Source: Actinocatenispora sera (lineage in GTDB: Bacteria > Actinomycetota > Actinomycetes > Mycobacteriales > Micromonosporaceae). Taken from it: a stretch of DNA of 64,000 nucleotides. This document shows, piece by piece, positions 15,851 through 24,678 of the stretch. A program made the position numbers and the translations under genes. The stretch covers positions 2,418,001 to 2,482,000 of the forward strand of contig NZ_AP023354.1 of assembly GCF_018324685.1 (NCBI RefSeq). Reading direction: 5' to 3'. Under the pieces are notes generated by a model that was not told the DNA's origin, searched no databases, and worked only from the letters and a program-made list of their open reading frames with translations. Each line of letters starts with the position of its first letter. The stretch's first letter is position 1.

Positions 15851-16990
15851 TCAGGCTGGCTCGGCGGGGGAGCGGCCGGGCAGGGCCCGGTCGAGGAAGT
15901 CCTCGACGGCGTCGAGCACCGCGTGGAACCGCAGCGACGAGAAGAAGTCGAAGTTGTGCTGGGTGCCCGGCAGCTCGGCGTAGGCGACCGGCCGGGTGGA
16001 GACCCGGCGCAGCTCGGCGGCGAAGGCGCGCGCGTCCTCGACCAGCACCATCGTGTCCAGGGTGCCGTGCACCAGCAGGGCCGGCGGCGCGTCCGGCCGC
16101 AGCCACCCGGCCGGCGCCGCGGCGGCCGAGCCCAGGGTGCCGGCCCTCCCGTAGTACCCGTAGAGGCCGATCACGGCCGCGACCGAGGTACCGGCCGAGC
16201 CGGAACCGGACGATGGCCGCCCACCGGTGAGCGCGGTCATCATGGCCAGGTGCGCGCCGGCCGAACCGCCGGCCAGGACGACCGTCGACGGATCCGCGCC
16301 GTACTCGGCGGCGTGCTCGCGGACCCAGGCGAGGACCCGCTCGACATCGCCGAGCCGGTCGGCGTAGTCGACGTGCCGTAGCCGGTAGTTGGCGCTGACG
16401 CAGACCCAGCCGCGGCTCGCCAGCCGATACAGCAGGGGCCGGCCGCCGAGCAGCTTGTCGCCGACCGCGAAGCCGCCGCCGTGCAGGTATACCAGTACCG
16501 GGGCGTTCGCCGGGCGCCGCCGGGCGAGGTACACGTCGAGCAGCTGGCCGCGGCCGGGTGCGGCGCCGTACCGGAGGTTGCGGAGCCACCGCACTCCCGG
16601 GCGGTAGGAGACGAACGGGACGAGCAGCCTCGGCCACGACATCCGGGTGTGCCGGTGCCGGCTGGGGGCGCCGAACGCGGCGTCCAGCGCGGCGGCGAGC
16701 ACCGGCCGGGCGGTACGGGTCCGGACCGCGAGCGCCACCATCCCGGCTGCCGGGACCGCGGTCAGGGTGAGACCGAGCCACCAGAGCGGCGCCCCGGCGG
16801 TACCGCCGGCGAGGAACGGCAGGGCGGCAGCGGTCAGGACGACCAGCGCGGCGAACGGTTGCTCGTTGAGCAGGTACGTCATCATCGCGACCGTCGACCA
16901 CGGGGTGGACCGGCGCGGCCGCGGTGGCCGCCACGCGAGCGCGACCAGCAGTACGAACAGCACCATCGTGGTGATGAATCCGGGCGGCAT
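15851..16990 (-). CDS. Membrane-anchored alpha/beta hydrolase (HSL/esterase family)
   Basis: This 379-aa protein has two to three N-terminal transmembrane helices (residues about 3-105) followed by an alpha/beta-hydrolase domain of the hormone-sensitive-lipase type. The oxyanion motif is YLHGGGFAVGDK, the nucleophile elbow is VVLAGGSAGAHLAM (GGSAG) and the catalytic acid and His are in LLVHGTLDTMV and GTQHNFDFF. It is probably a lipid or ester hydrolase acting at the membrane; the substrate is unknown. The ATG at 16990 is chosen at the start of the membrane segment. The much longer frame upstream belongs to noncoding antisense sequence. Confidence 0.82.
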   Translation of the reverse strand: MPPGFITTMVLFVLLVALAWRPPRPRRSTPWSTVAMMTYLLNEQPFAALVVLTAAALPFLAGGTAGAPLWWLGLTLTAVPAAGMVALAVRTRTARPVLAAALDAAFGAPSRHRHTRMSWPRLLVPFVSYRPGVRWLRNLRYGAAPGRGQLLDVYLARRRPANAPVLVYLHGGGFAVGDKLLGGRPLLYRLASRGWVCVSANYRLRHVDYADRLGDVERVLAWVREHAAEYGADPSTVVLAGGSAGAHLAMMTALTGGRPSSGSGSAGTSVAAVIGLYGYYGRAGTLGSAAAAPAGWLRPDAPPALLVHGTLDTMVLVEDARAFAAELRRVSTRPVAYAELPGTQHNFDFFSSLRFHAVLDAVEDFLDRALPGRSPAEPA

Positions 16991-17207
16991 CTGGTCCTCG
17001 TTCCGCGGACGTCGGGGGTGCCGCAAGCCTCGCGGGTACGCGGTTGCGGGCGCATCGGCCCGATGGCGGCGCCGGCTCGGACCCCGGTCGGTACCCGCCT
17101 CGACTTTGGTCGGTGGTCCCGCGTTCTCCACCCGGCTCTCCACCCGCGCGCCGATCCGTCCCCGCCGCCCGATCCCTACCTTCGGTGGGCGGGGAAAGGG
17201 GTAGGCG

Positions 17208-17819
17208 ATGGAGAAGACCGTCCTGGCCATCGGTGTGGTGCTGGTGGTGGTCGCGTTGATGATCGTGCGGCGGGTGTACGGCGAGCCGCTGAAGGCGCGC
17301 CGGCTGCTGCTCGCGCCGCTGATCGAACTGGCGATGGGTGGGTACCAGATCGCCACGCACGGCGGGCTGCCGGCGGGCGAGTGGCTGTCGCTGGCGCTGA
17401 CCGGTGCGGTGTCGCTCGGCCTGGGCGCGGCCCGCGGCGGGACGGTGCAGCTCTTCGAGCGGCGCGGCGTGCTGTGGCAGCGGTACCGCCTGCGCACGTT
17501 CCTGGTGTGGCTCGGCGCGTTCGTCGCCCGGTTCGGGATCCGGGCCCTGCTCGCCGCGCTCGGCGTCACGACCGCGGCGGCCAGCCTGTCGTCGCTCGCG
17601 TCCGGCGGCAGGCCGCACGTCAGCGCCGCGCTCATCGGTACCCTGCTGATCACCTCGGGGCTCGGCTTCCTCGGCGAGTCGCTGGTGCTCACGCCGCGGG
17701 CGCTGGCCACCGGGGTACCGATGCAGGCGTCCGGGCCGGGCGGATCGGCGCTGCTGGGGATACTCGACGGAGTACGAGGCGACGACCGGCCGGTGGGTGG
17801 CACTCGCCGGCGGAGGTGA
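17208..17819 (+). CDS. DUF1453-like membrane protein
   Basis: This 203-aa polytopic membrane protein has helices at about 4-19, 32-47, 60-75, 103-125 and 140-157. It has the charged RRVYGEPLKARRLLLAPLIELAMG loop typical of the DUF1453/CcdC-like family. The ATG follows GGGGAAAGGGG. It is followed after 3 bases by the histidine kinase gene, so the three genes to 19675 form one operon. It may be a membrane partner of the kinase or its target. The function is unknown. Confidence 0.7.
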   Translation: MEKTVLAIGVVLVVVALMIVRRVYGEPLKARRLLLAPLIELAMGGYQIATHGGLPAGEWLSLALTGAVSLGLGAARGGTVQLFERRGVLWQRYRLRTFLVWLGAFVARFGIRALLAALGVTTAAASLSSLASGGRPHVSAALIGTLLITSGLGFLGESLVLTPRALATGVPMQASGPGGSALLGILDGVRGDDRPVGGTRRRR

Positions 17820-17822
17820 GAC

Positions 17823-19013
17823 GTGCAGCCCATGTGGTGGGGGCGGCCCGAGGACGGCCCGATGACCTGGGACGTCCTCGTACGGCGGGCGATCCGGGTC
17901 GCCGTGCTGGTGTTCCTGGCCGCCGGTGTGCTCGTGATCGAGACCCGGCACTGGGCGCCGCACCGGAGCGTACCGGCGGTGATCCTGCTCGGGTTGTCGG
18001 TCGTCGGGATGCTGCTGCTGTGGCCGATGCGCCGGGGCGGCGGCCGGTACGTGCCGGTGATCCTGCTGGTGACCGCGGCGCTGACGGTGGCGCTCGGCAT
18101 CCTCACCCCGGAAACGATCGGCGGACTCTTCCTCTTCCTGCCGGTCTCGGTGGCGGCGATCCGGTGGCGGATCGACGCCTCCGCGGCGGTCGTGGTCGGC
18201 ATCGTGGTCTGCTACGTCGGCGGTACGTGGCTGGTCTGGCACCAGTGGCCCGGCTGGTGGCTGCTCGGTGGGCTTGCCGGCTCGTACCTGGGCGGGCTGC
18301 TCGACCACGCTCGCCAGGAGCGCGTCCGGCAGTCGGCCGAGCTGCTGGAACAGAAGCAGCGGGCGCACGCCGCGGAGGCGCGGTCGGCCACGCTGGCCGA
18401 ACGCAGCCGGATCGCCCGCGAGATCCACGACGTGCTGGCGCACTCGCTGGCGGCGCTCGCGGTCCAGCTGGAGGCGGCGGACGCGCTGCTCGGCGCCGGC
18501 CGGGAGGAGAAGGCGCGGGAGGTGGTGCGTACCTCGCGCCGGCTGGCCCGGGAGGGGCTGGCCGAGACCAAGCAGGCGGTGCTGGCGCTGCGGGAGGGGG
18601 CCAGCGCGCCGCTGCCCGAGTCGCTGTCCGCGTTGCTCGCCGCCACTGCGCCGGCCGAGGCGGCGGCCGGCGAGAACGGCCGGGACGAACGGCTGCGGGT
18701 CGACGGGACGGTACGCGAGGTGCCGGAGGAGGCGGGCTTCGCGCTGTACCGGATCGCCCAGGAGGCGTTGACGAACGCGGCGAGGCACGCCGCCGGGGCA
18801 CCGGTACGGATGGTCCTCGCGTACGGCGCCGACCGGGTCGAGCTGACGATCCGGAACGACCCGCCCCCCGCCGGGTCGCCGGCGTCGCCGGCCGCCGCCG
18901 GCAGCGGGTACGGGCTGATCGGCATGCGGGAGCGGCTCGAACCGCTCGGCGGCACCCTGGAGGCGGGGCCGCGCGACGGCGGCTGGCAGGTGGCGGCGAG
19001 GATTCCGGTATGA
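17823..19013 (+). CDS. Two-component sensor histidine kinase (NarL/DesK type)
   Basis: This 396-aa membrane kinase has about four to five transmembrane segments (residues 20-160) and then a HisKA_3 dimerisation domain with the phosphorylated His in RSRIAREIHDVLAHSLAAL. The ATP-binding domain has an N-box (QEALTNAARHA) and G-box (GSGYGLIGMRERLEPLGG). It senses an unknown signal and phosphorylates the regulator encoded next, whose start overlaps its stop by 4 bases. GTG start at 17823. Confidence 0.9.
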   Translation: MQPMWWGRPEDGPMTWDVLVRRAIRVAVLVFLAAGVLVIETRHWAPHRSVPAVILLGLSVVGMLLLWPMRRGGGRYVPVILLVTAALTVALGILTPETIGGLFLFLPVSVAAIRWRIDASAAVVVGIVVCYVGGTWLVWHQWPGWWLLGGLAGSYLGGLLDHARQERVRQSAELLEQKQRAHAAEARSATLAERSRIAREIHDVLAHSLAALAVQLEAADALLGAGREEKAREVVRTSRRLAREGLAETKQAVLALREGASAPLPESLSALLAATAPAEAAAGENGRDERLRVDGTVREVPEEAGFALYRIAQEALTNAARHAAGAPVRMVLAYGADRVELTIRNDPPPAGSPASPAAAGSGYGLIGMRERLEPLGGTLEAGPRDGGWQVAARIPV

Positions 19014-19675
19014 CCGAACCGGTGCGCATCGTGGTCGCCGACGATCAGACCGCGGTACGGGAAGGGCTCGCCACCATGCTCGACCTGCTGCCCGACGTGA
19101 CCGTGGTGGCCACCGCGGCCGGTGGCGCCGAGGCGGTGGCCGCGGTCGCCGCGCACGCTCCCGACGTCGTCCTGATGGACCTGCACATGCCCGGGATGGA
19201 CGGGGTCACCGCCACCCGGCAGATCGCGGCCGACCACCCGGACACCCGGGTGGTCGTGCTCACCACGTTCGCCGACGACCAGAGCATTCTCGCCGGGCTG
19301 CGCGCCGGCGCCATCGGCTACCTGACCAAGGAGGCCGGTCGGGACGAGATCGCCCGCGCGGTGCACGCCGCGGCAGCCGGCCAGGGCGTACTGGACGCCG
19401 ACGTGCAGCGGCGGCTGGTGGCGGCGACCACCGCGGCGACACCGCCGGTACCGGCCGGGCCGGCGCTGCCCGACGGGCTGACTCCCCGCGAGGGCGAGGT
19501 GCTCGCGTTGATCGCCGCCGGGCTGACCAACCGGGAGATCGCCGCCGAGCTGTTCGTCAGCGAGGCGACCGTCAAGACGCACATCAACAACCTGTTCACC
19601 AAGGCGCGGTTGCGGGACCGCGCCCAAGCGGTCCGGTACGCCTACCAGCACGCCGTCGTCCTGCCCGACCGCTGA
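19010..19675 (+). CDS. LuxR/NarL family response regulator
   Basis: This 221-aa regulator has a receiver domain (VVADDQTAVREG with the acidic pair, VVLMDLHMPGMDG with the phosphoacceptor Asp, LTTF, YLTKEAG with the Lys) and a C-terminal GerE helix-turn-helix (LTPREGEVLALIAAGLTNREIAAELFVSEATVKTHINNLFTK). It is the cognate partner of the kinase, translationally coupled by an ATGA overlap. Its targets are probably the preceding membrane gene or distant operons. Confidence 0.92.
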   Translation: MTEPVRIVVADDQTAVREGLATMLDLLPDVTVVATAAGGAEAVAAVAAHAPDVVLMDLHMPGMDGVTATRQIAADHPDTRVVVLTTFADDQSILAGLRAGAIGYLTKEAGRDEIARAVHAAAAGQGVLDADVQRRLVAATTAATPPVPAGPALPDGLTPREGEVLALIAAGLTNREIAAELFVSEATVKTHINNLFTKARLRDRAQAVRYAYQHAVVLPDR

Positions 19676-19841
19676 CCGATCGCGCGGGTTGATCGTGGAC
19701 CCGTGCCGCCCCGGCGCGTCGGTCACGGACCCGGGTGGGCGTGGCGGCGGCGTCACGCCGTACCGAGTCCCCTTCGGCAGGGGGTGGTCACGACCCCTGG
19801 ACCGGTGGGGACGTGGTCACGATCCCTTTGACCGGCGGAGG

Positions 19842-20231
19842 TCAGGCGCCGGGAGCGCCGGGCGGGGGAGCGATCGGGCTCAGGTGGATGCCGGCGAGGC
19901 GCCATCGGCCATCGGGGCGGACCAGGATCTGGGTGACCCGGAACTTCCCGTCGCTGGGCCGCCCCTGGTACGCGGCGCGCTGGTCCTGGATGCCGATCGC
20001 GACGGCGCTGTCGCCGTAGTCGCGGACGGTGACGTCGTGCCAGTCCAGTTCGGTGGTGACGAACTGGCCGGACCGGTACCGGTCGAGCCACTGCTTCTTG
20101 TCGAGCAGGAAGCCCAGCGGGCCGACCAGGGTGAAGTCGTCGACGGCCAGCTCGTCGAGGGTGTCGGTGTCGCCCTGCACCTCTGCCGCGGCCCAGCGCC
20201 GGCCGAGTTCGGTGATGTCGGTGATGGACAT
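19842..20231 (-). CDS. SnoaL/NTF2-like protein
   Basis: This 129-aa cone-shaped alpha+beta barrel protein has the typical pattern MSITDITELGRRWAAAEVQGD...LDELAVDDFTLVGPLGFLLDKKQWL...VRDYGDSAVAIG...RVTQILVRPDGRWRLAGIHLS. Members include small enzymes and ligand binders, and the specific role is unknown. It is divergent from a MarR gene across a 97-base spacer carrying a nearly perfect 30-base palindrome, so it is probably repressed by that MarR. Confidence 0.82.
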   Translation of the reverse strand: MSITDITELGRRWAAAEVQGDTDTLDELAVDDFTLVGPLGFLLDKKQWLDRYRSGQFVTTELDWHDVTVRDYGDSAVAIGIQDQRAAYQGRPSDGKFRVTQILVRPDGRWRLAGIHLSPIAPPPGAPGA

Positions 20232-20260
20232 GGTGTCCGCCTCTCGGGTCGGGTTCGATG

Positions 20261-20290
20261 GGCTAAACGTTAGACTTCTAACGATTAGCC
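20261..20290. promoter_or_regulatory. MarR operator in SnoaL/MarR spacer
   Basis: An imperfect 30-base palindrome is centred between 20275 and 20276. Its core, CGTTAG-ACTT-CTAACG (20268-20283), is perfect, and the outer arms GGCTAA/TTAGCC also match, with a single mismatch pair in the flanks. It sits where both divergent promoters would be blocked. Confidence 0.7.
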
Positions 20291-20328
20291 GTCAAGCATT
20301 TCCCTCGAACCTGGGTTACGCTCTCGCC

Positions 20329-20796
20329 ATGGGACCGCCTGCCCGGATGCCGATCGGCCTGGCCCTGGCCCGTTCGGCCAAGATCGTGAGCCGCGCCTTC
20401 GACGACGCGCTCGCCGCCGCCGGCGGCAGCCTGCCCAGCTGGTTGATCCTCATCTCGCTGAAGACCCGGGTACACGCCAACCAGCGCGAACTCGCCGCAG
20501 CGATCGGCATCCAGGGTGCGACGCTGACCCACCACCTGAACGCGATGGAGTCGGCCGGCCTGCTGCTGCGTCGGCGCGACCCGGCCAACCGCCGGGTGCA
20601 CCAGGTGACGATGACCGACGAGGGCGAGCGGCTGTTCCACCGGCTGCGGCAGGCCGCCACCGAGTTCGACCGGCAGCTGCGCACCGGTCTCGACGACGGG
20701 GACCTCGACGCGCTCACCCGCACGCTCGGCACCCTCGCCGGCAACGTCGCGACCGATGCGACCGACGCCTTCCCGAACCCCACCGCCGCCCACTGA
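20329..20796 (+). CDS. MarR family transcriptional regulator
   Basis: This 155-aa winged-helix protein contains NQRELAAAIGIQGATLTHHLNAMESAGLLLRRRDPANRRVHQVTMTDEGERLFH, a typical MarR DNA-binding domain. It probably represses the divergent SnoaL-like gene and itself through the palindrome at 20261-20290. ATG at 20329; an internal ATG at 20347 is an alternative start. Confidence 0.87.
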   Translation: MGPPARMPIGLALARSAKIVSRAFDDALAAAGGSLPSWLILISLKTRVHANQRELAAAIGIQGATLTHHLNAMESAGLLLRRRDPANRRVHQVTMTDEGERLFHRLRQAATEFDRQLRTGLDDGDLDALTRTLGTLAGNVATDATDAFPNPTAAH

Positions 20797-20897
20797 CCGC
20801 GAGGCGAGTGGCAAGGCGGGCAGGGCGAGGCCGTGACCGGCGTAACGGCATCTCGTCGGCCGGCGAGCCGTAACCGGCGCGACCGGCTCGGGCGGCG

Positions 20898-21857
20898 TCA
20901 GGCGGCCCGGTGCGGGCGGGTGGCGTGGGTGGTGGGGACGCCGAGGCCGGCCAGCGCGGTCTTCGCGTAGTACGCCCACCAGCCGAGGTAGCGGCCGTAG
21001 CGCTCGGCGACCGCGTCGATCGAGGTGTCCGCGCCGTAGAGCCGGGCGGCCACGTCGGCGAACTGCGGCATCGCGATCGGCAACCGGTCGGGCCGGCCGA
21101 GCACCCGCAGCATGATTGCCGCCGCGGTGAACTCGCCGACGCCGCGGATGCGCCGCAGCTCGGCCCGCACCTGCTCGTACGGCGCGGTGGCGAGCCACTG
21201 CTCGTCGGCGCCGGCGAGCGCGTGGATCGCGGCGAGCAGGTAGTCGGTCTGCCTGGCGTTGCCGGTGAACCGTGCCAGCTGGTCCGGGCCGAGACCGGTC
21301 AGCGTGGCGAACGCCGGGAACGCCACGAACCGCTGCCCGTCCACCGTCAGCGACGGCCCGTGTGCCGCAGCGAGCCGGCGCTTGCGCAGCCCGGCGACCC
21401 GCTGCGCGGTGCGCTGGGTGAGCACGAAGTAGCACGCGCCCTCGGCCAGCGAGGCGAACCGGACCTGGTGCAGCCCGGCCACCTCGGTGAGCACCGGCCG
21501 CAGCGCCGGGTCGTCGGCGGCCACGGCGAGGAATCCGGTCATGTCGTCGGCCAGGCCGAGCCAGTCGGACACCCGTCGCTCGGCCCAGCGCAGCTCGTCG
21601 TCGGCGAGCGGCCGGCCGCCGAACACGGCGAGCGACACGCCGGCCCGGCCGTCGCCGCGCGGCCCCACCTCCACCACGATCGCCTCCGCGGCCGGGCCGG
21701 CCGCGGAGGGCAGCGCGAACGCCTTGCGGACGGCGCCGTCGGCGATCACCTGCTCGCCGGCGCACGGGGCGAAACCCGACAGCGCCCGCAGGCTCTGCCG
21801 CAGATCGAACGGCGGCACGGCCGGAAGCTTGGTGGTGTGCTGAAGGCTGCTCGACAT
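20898..21857 (-). CDS. DNA-3-methyladenine glycosylase II-like (AlkA family)
   Basis: This 319-aa HhH-GPD glycosylase probably excises alkylated purines. The helix-hairpin-helix is ELRRIRGVGEFTAAAIMLRVLGRPDRLPI; AlkA relatives carry the catalytic Asp just after this segment, and Asp in PQFADVAARL is a candidate. The N-terminal part (residues 1-110) is the AlkA_N-like half. The ATG at 21857 (MSSSLQ) is used; a GTG at 21875 would add 6 residues. It stands alone, divergent from the monooxygenase gene. Confidence 0.8.
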   Translation of the reverse strand: MSSSLQHTTKLPAVPPFDLRQSLRALSGFAPCAGEQVIADGAVRKAFALPSAAGPAAEAIVVEVGPRGDGRAGVSLAVFGGRPLADDELRWAERRVSDWLGLADDMTGFLAVAADDPALRPVLTEVAGLHQVRFASLAEGACYFVLTQRTAQRVAGLRKRRLAAAHGPSLTVDGQRFVAFPAFATLTGLGPDQLARFTGNARQTDYLLAAIHALAGADEQWLATAPYEQVRAELRRIRGVGEFTAAAIMLRVLGRPDRLPIAMPQFADVAARLYGADTSIDAVAERYGRYLGWWAYYAKTALAGLGVPTTHATRPHRAA

Positions 21858-22025
21858 GGTTCCAGCATCGAACACAGGTACGACACTTTCCCGGCCGGCG
21901 AACGCCCCGGCCGCGAGGAACCGAACTTTCCTGCCGGCCCCCGCCGGCTCGCCCGGGCGGAATCAGAAACCAGGTACGGATCGGGTATAAGGGAGCACGA
22001 CAGCCGATCGACGCCGGGAGTGCGC

Positions 22026-23372
22026 ATGTCGACCAGCAGCGAACCGGACGTGCTCGTCGCCGGTGCCGGCATCGCCGGGTTGACCGCCGCGCTGAGCCTG
22101 GCCACCGCGGGCCGGCCGGCGCGGGTGTTCGACCCGGTCCGCCGGTTCACCCCGCTCGGGGTCGGCATCAACCTGCAACCGCACGCGGTCCGGGAGCTCA
22201 CCGAGCTGGGGCTGGCCGGTGAACTGGCCGGGATCGGCATGCCGATCGAGGAGTGCGTGCACGTCGACCGGCACGGTAACCGGATCTGGAGCGAGCCGCG
22301 TGGTACGGCGGCGGGCTACCGCTGGCCGCAGTACGCGGTGCATCGCGGTCAGCTGCAGATGCTGCTGCTGGCTGCGGTCACCGCCCGGCTCGGCGCCGAT
22401 GCCGTCCGGCCCGGGACCGCGGTCGTCGACTTCACCGACGGGGCAGCCGAGAACGTCGAGCGCGTCGAGAACATCGAGCGGGTCGAGGGCGTGGAGCGCG
22501 CCGACAGGACGCGGGGGGATCGGTCGGCGCTGCGGGTGACGGTGCAGGACCGCGCGTCCGGCGAGCGCCGGGAGCTGACGCCGGCCGCGCTGCTCGGGGC
22601 GGACGGGCTGCACTCGACGGTGCGCGAGCGACTGCATCCGGGCGAGGGTGAGCCGCTGGGCAACGACATCCTGATGTTTCGCGGCACCGCGCGGGCCGAG
22701 CCGTTCCTGACCGGCCGGTCGATGCTGGTGGCGGGCTGCAACACCCGGTCGAAGTTCGTCGCGTACCCGGTTTCGCCGGTCACCGACGGGCTGGTCACCG
22801 TCAACTGGGTCGGGGAGGTGCGGTTGCCGGCCACGGAGCGGGGGATGGTGGCGGACTGGACCGCCGCCGGCTCGCTCGACGACGTGCTGCCGCACTTCGC
22901 CGACTGGCGCTACGACTTCCTCGACGTGCCGGCGCTGATCCGCGGCGCCGACCGGATCCTGGCGTACCCGATGGTCGACCGGGACCCGTTGCCGTGGTGG
23001 GGCCGCGGCCGGGTGACGCTGCTCGGCGACGCCGCGCATCCGATGTACCCGATCGGGTCGAACGGCGGCTCGCAGGCGATCCTGGACGGTCGCGCCGTGG
23101 CGTACCACCTCGCGACGGCGCCGAGTGCGACCGAGGCGCTGGCCCGGTACGAGGCCGACCGGCGGGACGAGGCGGTCGCGGTGCAGCGGGCGAACCGGGC
23201 GATGGGGCCGGAGCGGGTGCTGCGACTGGTCGCCGAGCGCGCGCCGGACGGCTTCGCCCGGGTCGAGGACGTGCTGTCCGCGGCGGAGCTGGCCGCGATC
23301 GGCGCGGCCTACCAGCAGACCACCAGCATGGACGTGCCGGCCCTCAACGCCCGCCGCTCCTGGTCGGTCTGA
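22026..23372 (+). CDS. FAD-dependent monooxygenase (PHBH-like)
   Basis: This 448-aa class A flavoprotein hydroxylase has a Rossmann FAD motif VLVAGAGIAGLTAALSLA, the DG motif LLGADGLHSTVRERL and the second FAD motif RVTLLGDAAHPMYPIGSNGGSQAILDG. Such enzymes hydroxylate small aromatic rings with NAD(P)H and oxygen; the P-IGSNGG variant resembles salicylate and phenazine-type (PhzS-like) members. Residues about 140-160 hold a short acidic repeat (ENVERVENIERVEGVERAD) absent from relatives, apparently from slippage. The ATG at 22026 follows GGGAG. The substrate is unknown. Confidence 0.85.
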   Translation: MSTSSEPDVLVAGAGIAGLTAALSLATAGRPARVFDPVRRFTPLGVGINLQPHAVRELTELGLAGELAGIGMPIEECVHVDRHGNRIWSEPRGTAAGYRWPQYAVHRGQLQMLLLAAVTARLGADAVRPGTAVVDFTDGAAENVERVENIERVEGVERADRTRGDRSALRVTVQDRASGERRELTPAALLGADGLHSTVRERLHPGEGEPLGNDILMFRGTARAEPFLTGRSMLVAGCNTRSKFVAYPVSPVTDGLVTVNWVGEVRLPATERGMVADWTAAGSLDDVLPHFADWRYDFLDVPALIRGADRILAYPMVDRDPLPWWGRGRVTLLGDAAHPMYPIGSNGGSQAILDGRAVAYHLATAPSATEALARYEADRRDEAVAVQRANRAMGPERVLRLVAERAPDGFARVEDVLSAAELAAIGAAYQQTTSMDVPALNARRSWSV

Positions 23373-23410
23373 CCCCGACCGCCACCCGCGGCGGTGCGCC
23401 CCGTCGGTTC

Positions 23411-23434
23411 CGGGCGCCACTCGGTAGGCGCCCG
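23411..23434. terminator. Convergent terminator monooxygenase / glgA
   Basis: CGGGCGCC (23411-23418) pairs with GGCGCCCG (23427-23434) around an 8-base loop in the 85-base convergent spacer. Confidence 0.6.
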
Positions 23435-23457
23435 TCGACTCCGGCCGCGACCGCCGG

Positions 23458-24612
23458 TCAGAGCAGGCTGCGGTAGAGCTCGACGGTGCGGGCGGCGATG
23501 GCGTCCCAGCCGAACTCGGCGACCGCGCGTTCCCGGCCGGCGCGGCCCAGCGCGGCGGCCCGGTCCGGGTCGGTGAGCAGCGTGTTGAGTGCGATGGCGA
23601 GGCGGGCCTCGAAGCCGTCCGGGTCGGCCGCGTCGTAGTGCACCAGCAGCCCGGTCTCGCCGTCGTCGACGACCTCCGGGATGCCGCCGACGTCGGACGC
23701 GACGACGGCGGTCTCGCACGCCATCGCCTCCAGGTTCACGATGCCGAGCGGCTCGTACACCGAGGGGCAGCAGAACACGGTGGCGTGGCTGAGCAGCGTG
23801 ATGACCTCGGCGCGGGACAGCATGGTGTCGAGCCAGACCGTACCGCCGCGGTGCGCGTCGAGTTCCTCGACCGCGGTGGCGACCTCGGCGGCGATCTCGT
23901 CGGTGTCCGGCGCGGCCGCGGCGAGGACCAGCTGGGCGGACGGGTCGAGGTCGACGGCGGCGCCGAGCAGGTGCGGCAGCCCCTTCTGTCGGGTGATCCG
24001 CCCGACGTACAGCACGTACGGGCGGTCCGGGTCGATGCCGTGGCGGCGCAGCAACGCCTCGTCCGGGCGCGGCTGGTACAGCTCGGTGTCGATGCCGTTG
24101 TGGATGACCTGTACCCGGTCCGGGTCGATCTGCGGGTAGCTCGCGAGCACGTCGTCGCGCATCCCGGCGGACACCGCGACGACCGCGTCGGCGGCCAGGT
24201 AGGCGGTGCGCTCCGCCCACGACGACAGCGCGTACCCGCCGCCGAGCTGCTCGGCCTTCCACGGCCGCAGCGGTTCCAGCGAGTGCGCGGTGACCACGTG
24301 CGGCCGGTCGTACAGCAGCTTCGCCAGGTGCCCGGCGAGGTTCGCGTACCAGGTGTGCGAGTGCACCAGGTCGACCGACGGTTCGACGCCGGCGGTCATC
24401 CGCAGGTCGGTGGACAGGGTGCGCAGCGCGGCGTTCGCGGCGCCGAGCGCGTCGTCCGGACGGTACCCGGCGGCGTCCGGGCGGTCCGCGCCGAAGCAGT
24501 GCACGTCCACCTCGACCAGCCGGCGCAGCTCACGCACCAGGAAGTCGACGTGCACGCCGGCGCCGCCGTAGATCTCCGGTGGGTACTCGTTGGTCAGCAT
24601 CGCCACCCGCAT
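23458..24612 (-). CDS. glgA: Actinobacterial glycogen synthase / maltose-1-phosphate synthase
   Basis: This 384-aa GT-B glycosyltransferase of family GT4 matches the short actinobacterial GlgA (TIGR02149; Rv1212c, renamed GlgM). That enzyme makes alpha-maltose-1-phosphate from ADP-glucose and glucose-1-phosphate for glucan synthesis. Motifs are MLTNEYPPEIYGGAGVHV (N-domain), HSHTWYANLAG, VSAGMRDDV, VLYVGRITRQKGLPHLL and the E-x7-E signature in YEPLGIVNLEAMACE. No glgC is adjacent, unlike in mycobacteria. An lpqY-sugABC-like importer lies just upstream on the same strand, separated by a terminator. Confidence 0.9.
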   Translation of the reverse strand: MRVAMLTNEYPPEIYGGAGVHVDFLVRELRRLVEVDVHCFGADRPDAAGYRPDDALGAANAALRTLSTDLRMTAGVEPSVDLVHSHTWYANLAGHLAKLLYDRPHVVTAHSLEPLRPWKAEQLGGGYALSSWAERTAYLAADAVVAVSAGMRDDVLASYPQIDPDRVQVIHNGIDTELYQPRPDEALLRRHGIDPDRPYVLYVGRITRQKGLPHLLGAAVDLDPSAQLVLAAAAPDTDEIAAEVATAVEELDAHRGGTVWLDTMLSRAEVITLLSHATVFCCPSVYEPLGIVNLEAMACETAVVASDVGGIPEVVDDGETGLLVHYDAADPDGFEARLAIALNTLLTDPDRAAALGRAGRERAVAEFGWDAIAARTVELYRSLL

Positions 24613-24630
24613 GCCGCCAGCCTATGCGAC

Positions 24631-24665
24631 GGCCGGGGCCGCGGCGGGTCGCCACGGCCCCGGCC
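24631..24665 (-). terminator. Terminator of the sugar ABC operon
   Basis: GGCCGGGGCCG (24631-24641) is perfectly complementary to 24655-24665 with a 13-base loop, directly after the sugC stop and before the glgA start. Confidence 0.65.
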
Positions 24666-24678
24666 GGGGTGCGGGTTG

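Noticed and set aside
15789-18788. A 999-codon open frame on the minus strand
   Set aside because: It overlaps the esterase, DUF1453 and kinase genes in other frames or on the opposite strand, has Arg/Pro-rich composition with no domain, and is a GC-bias artefact.
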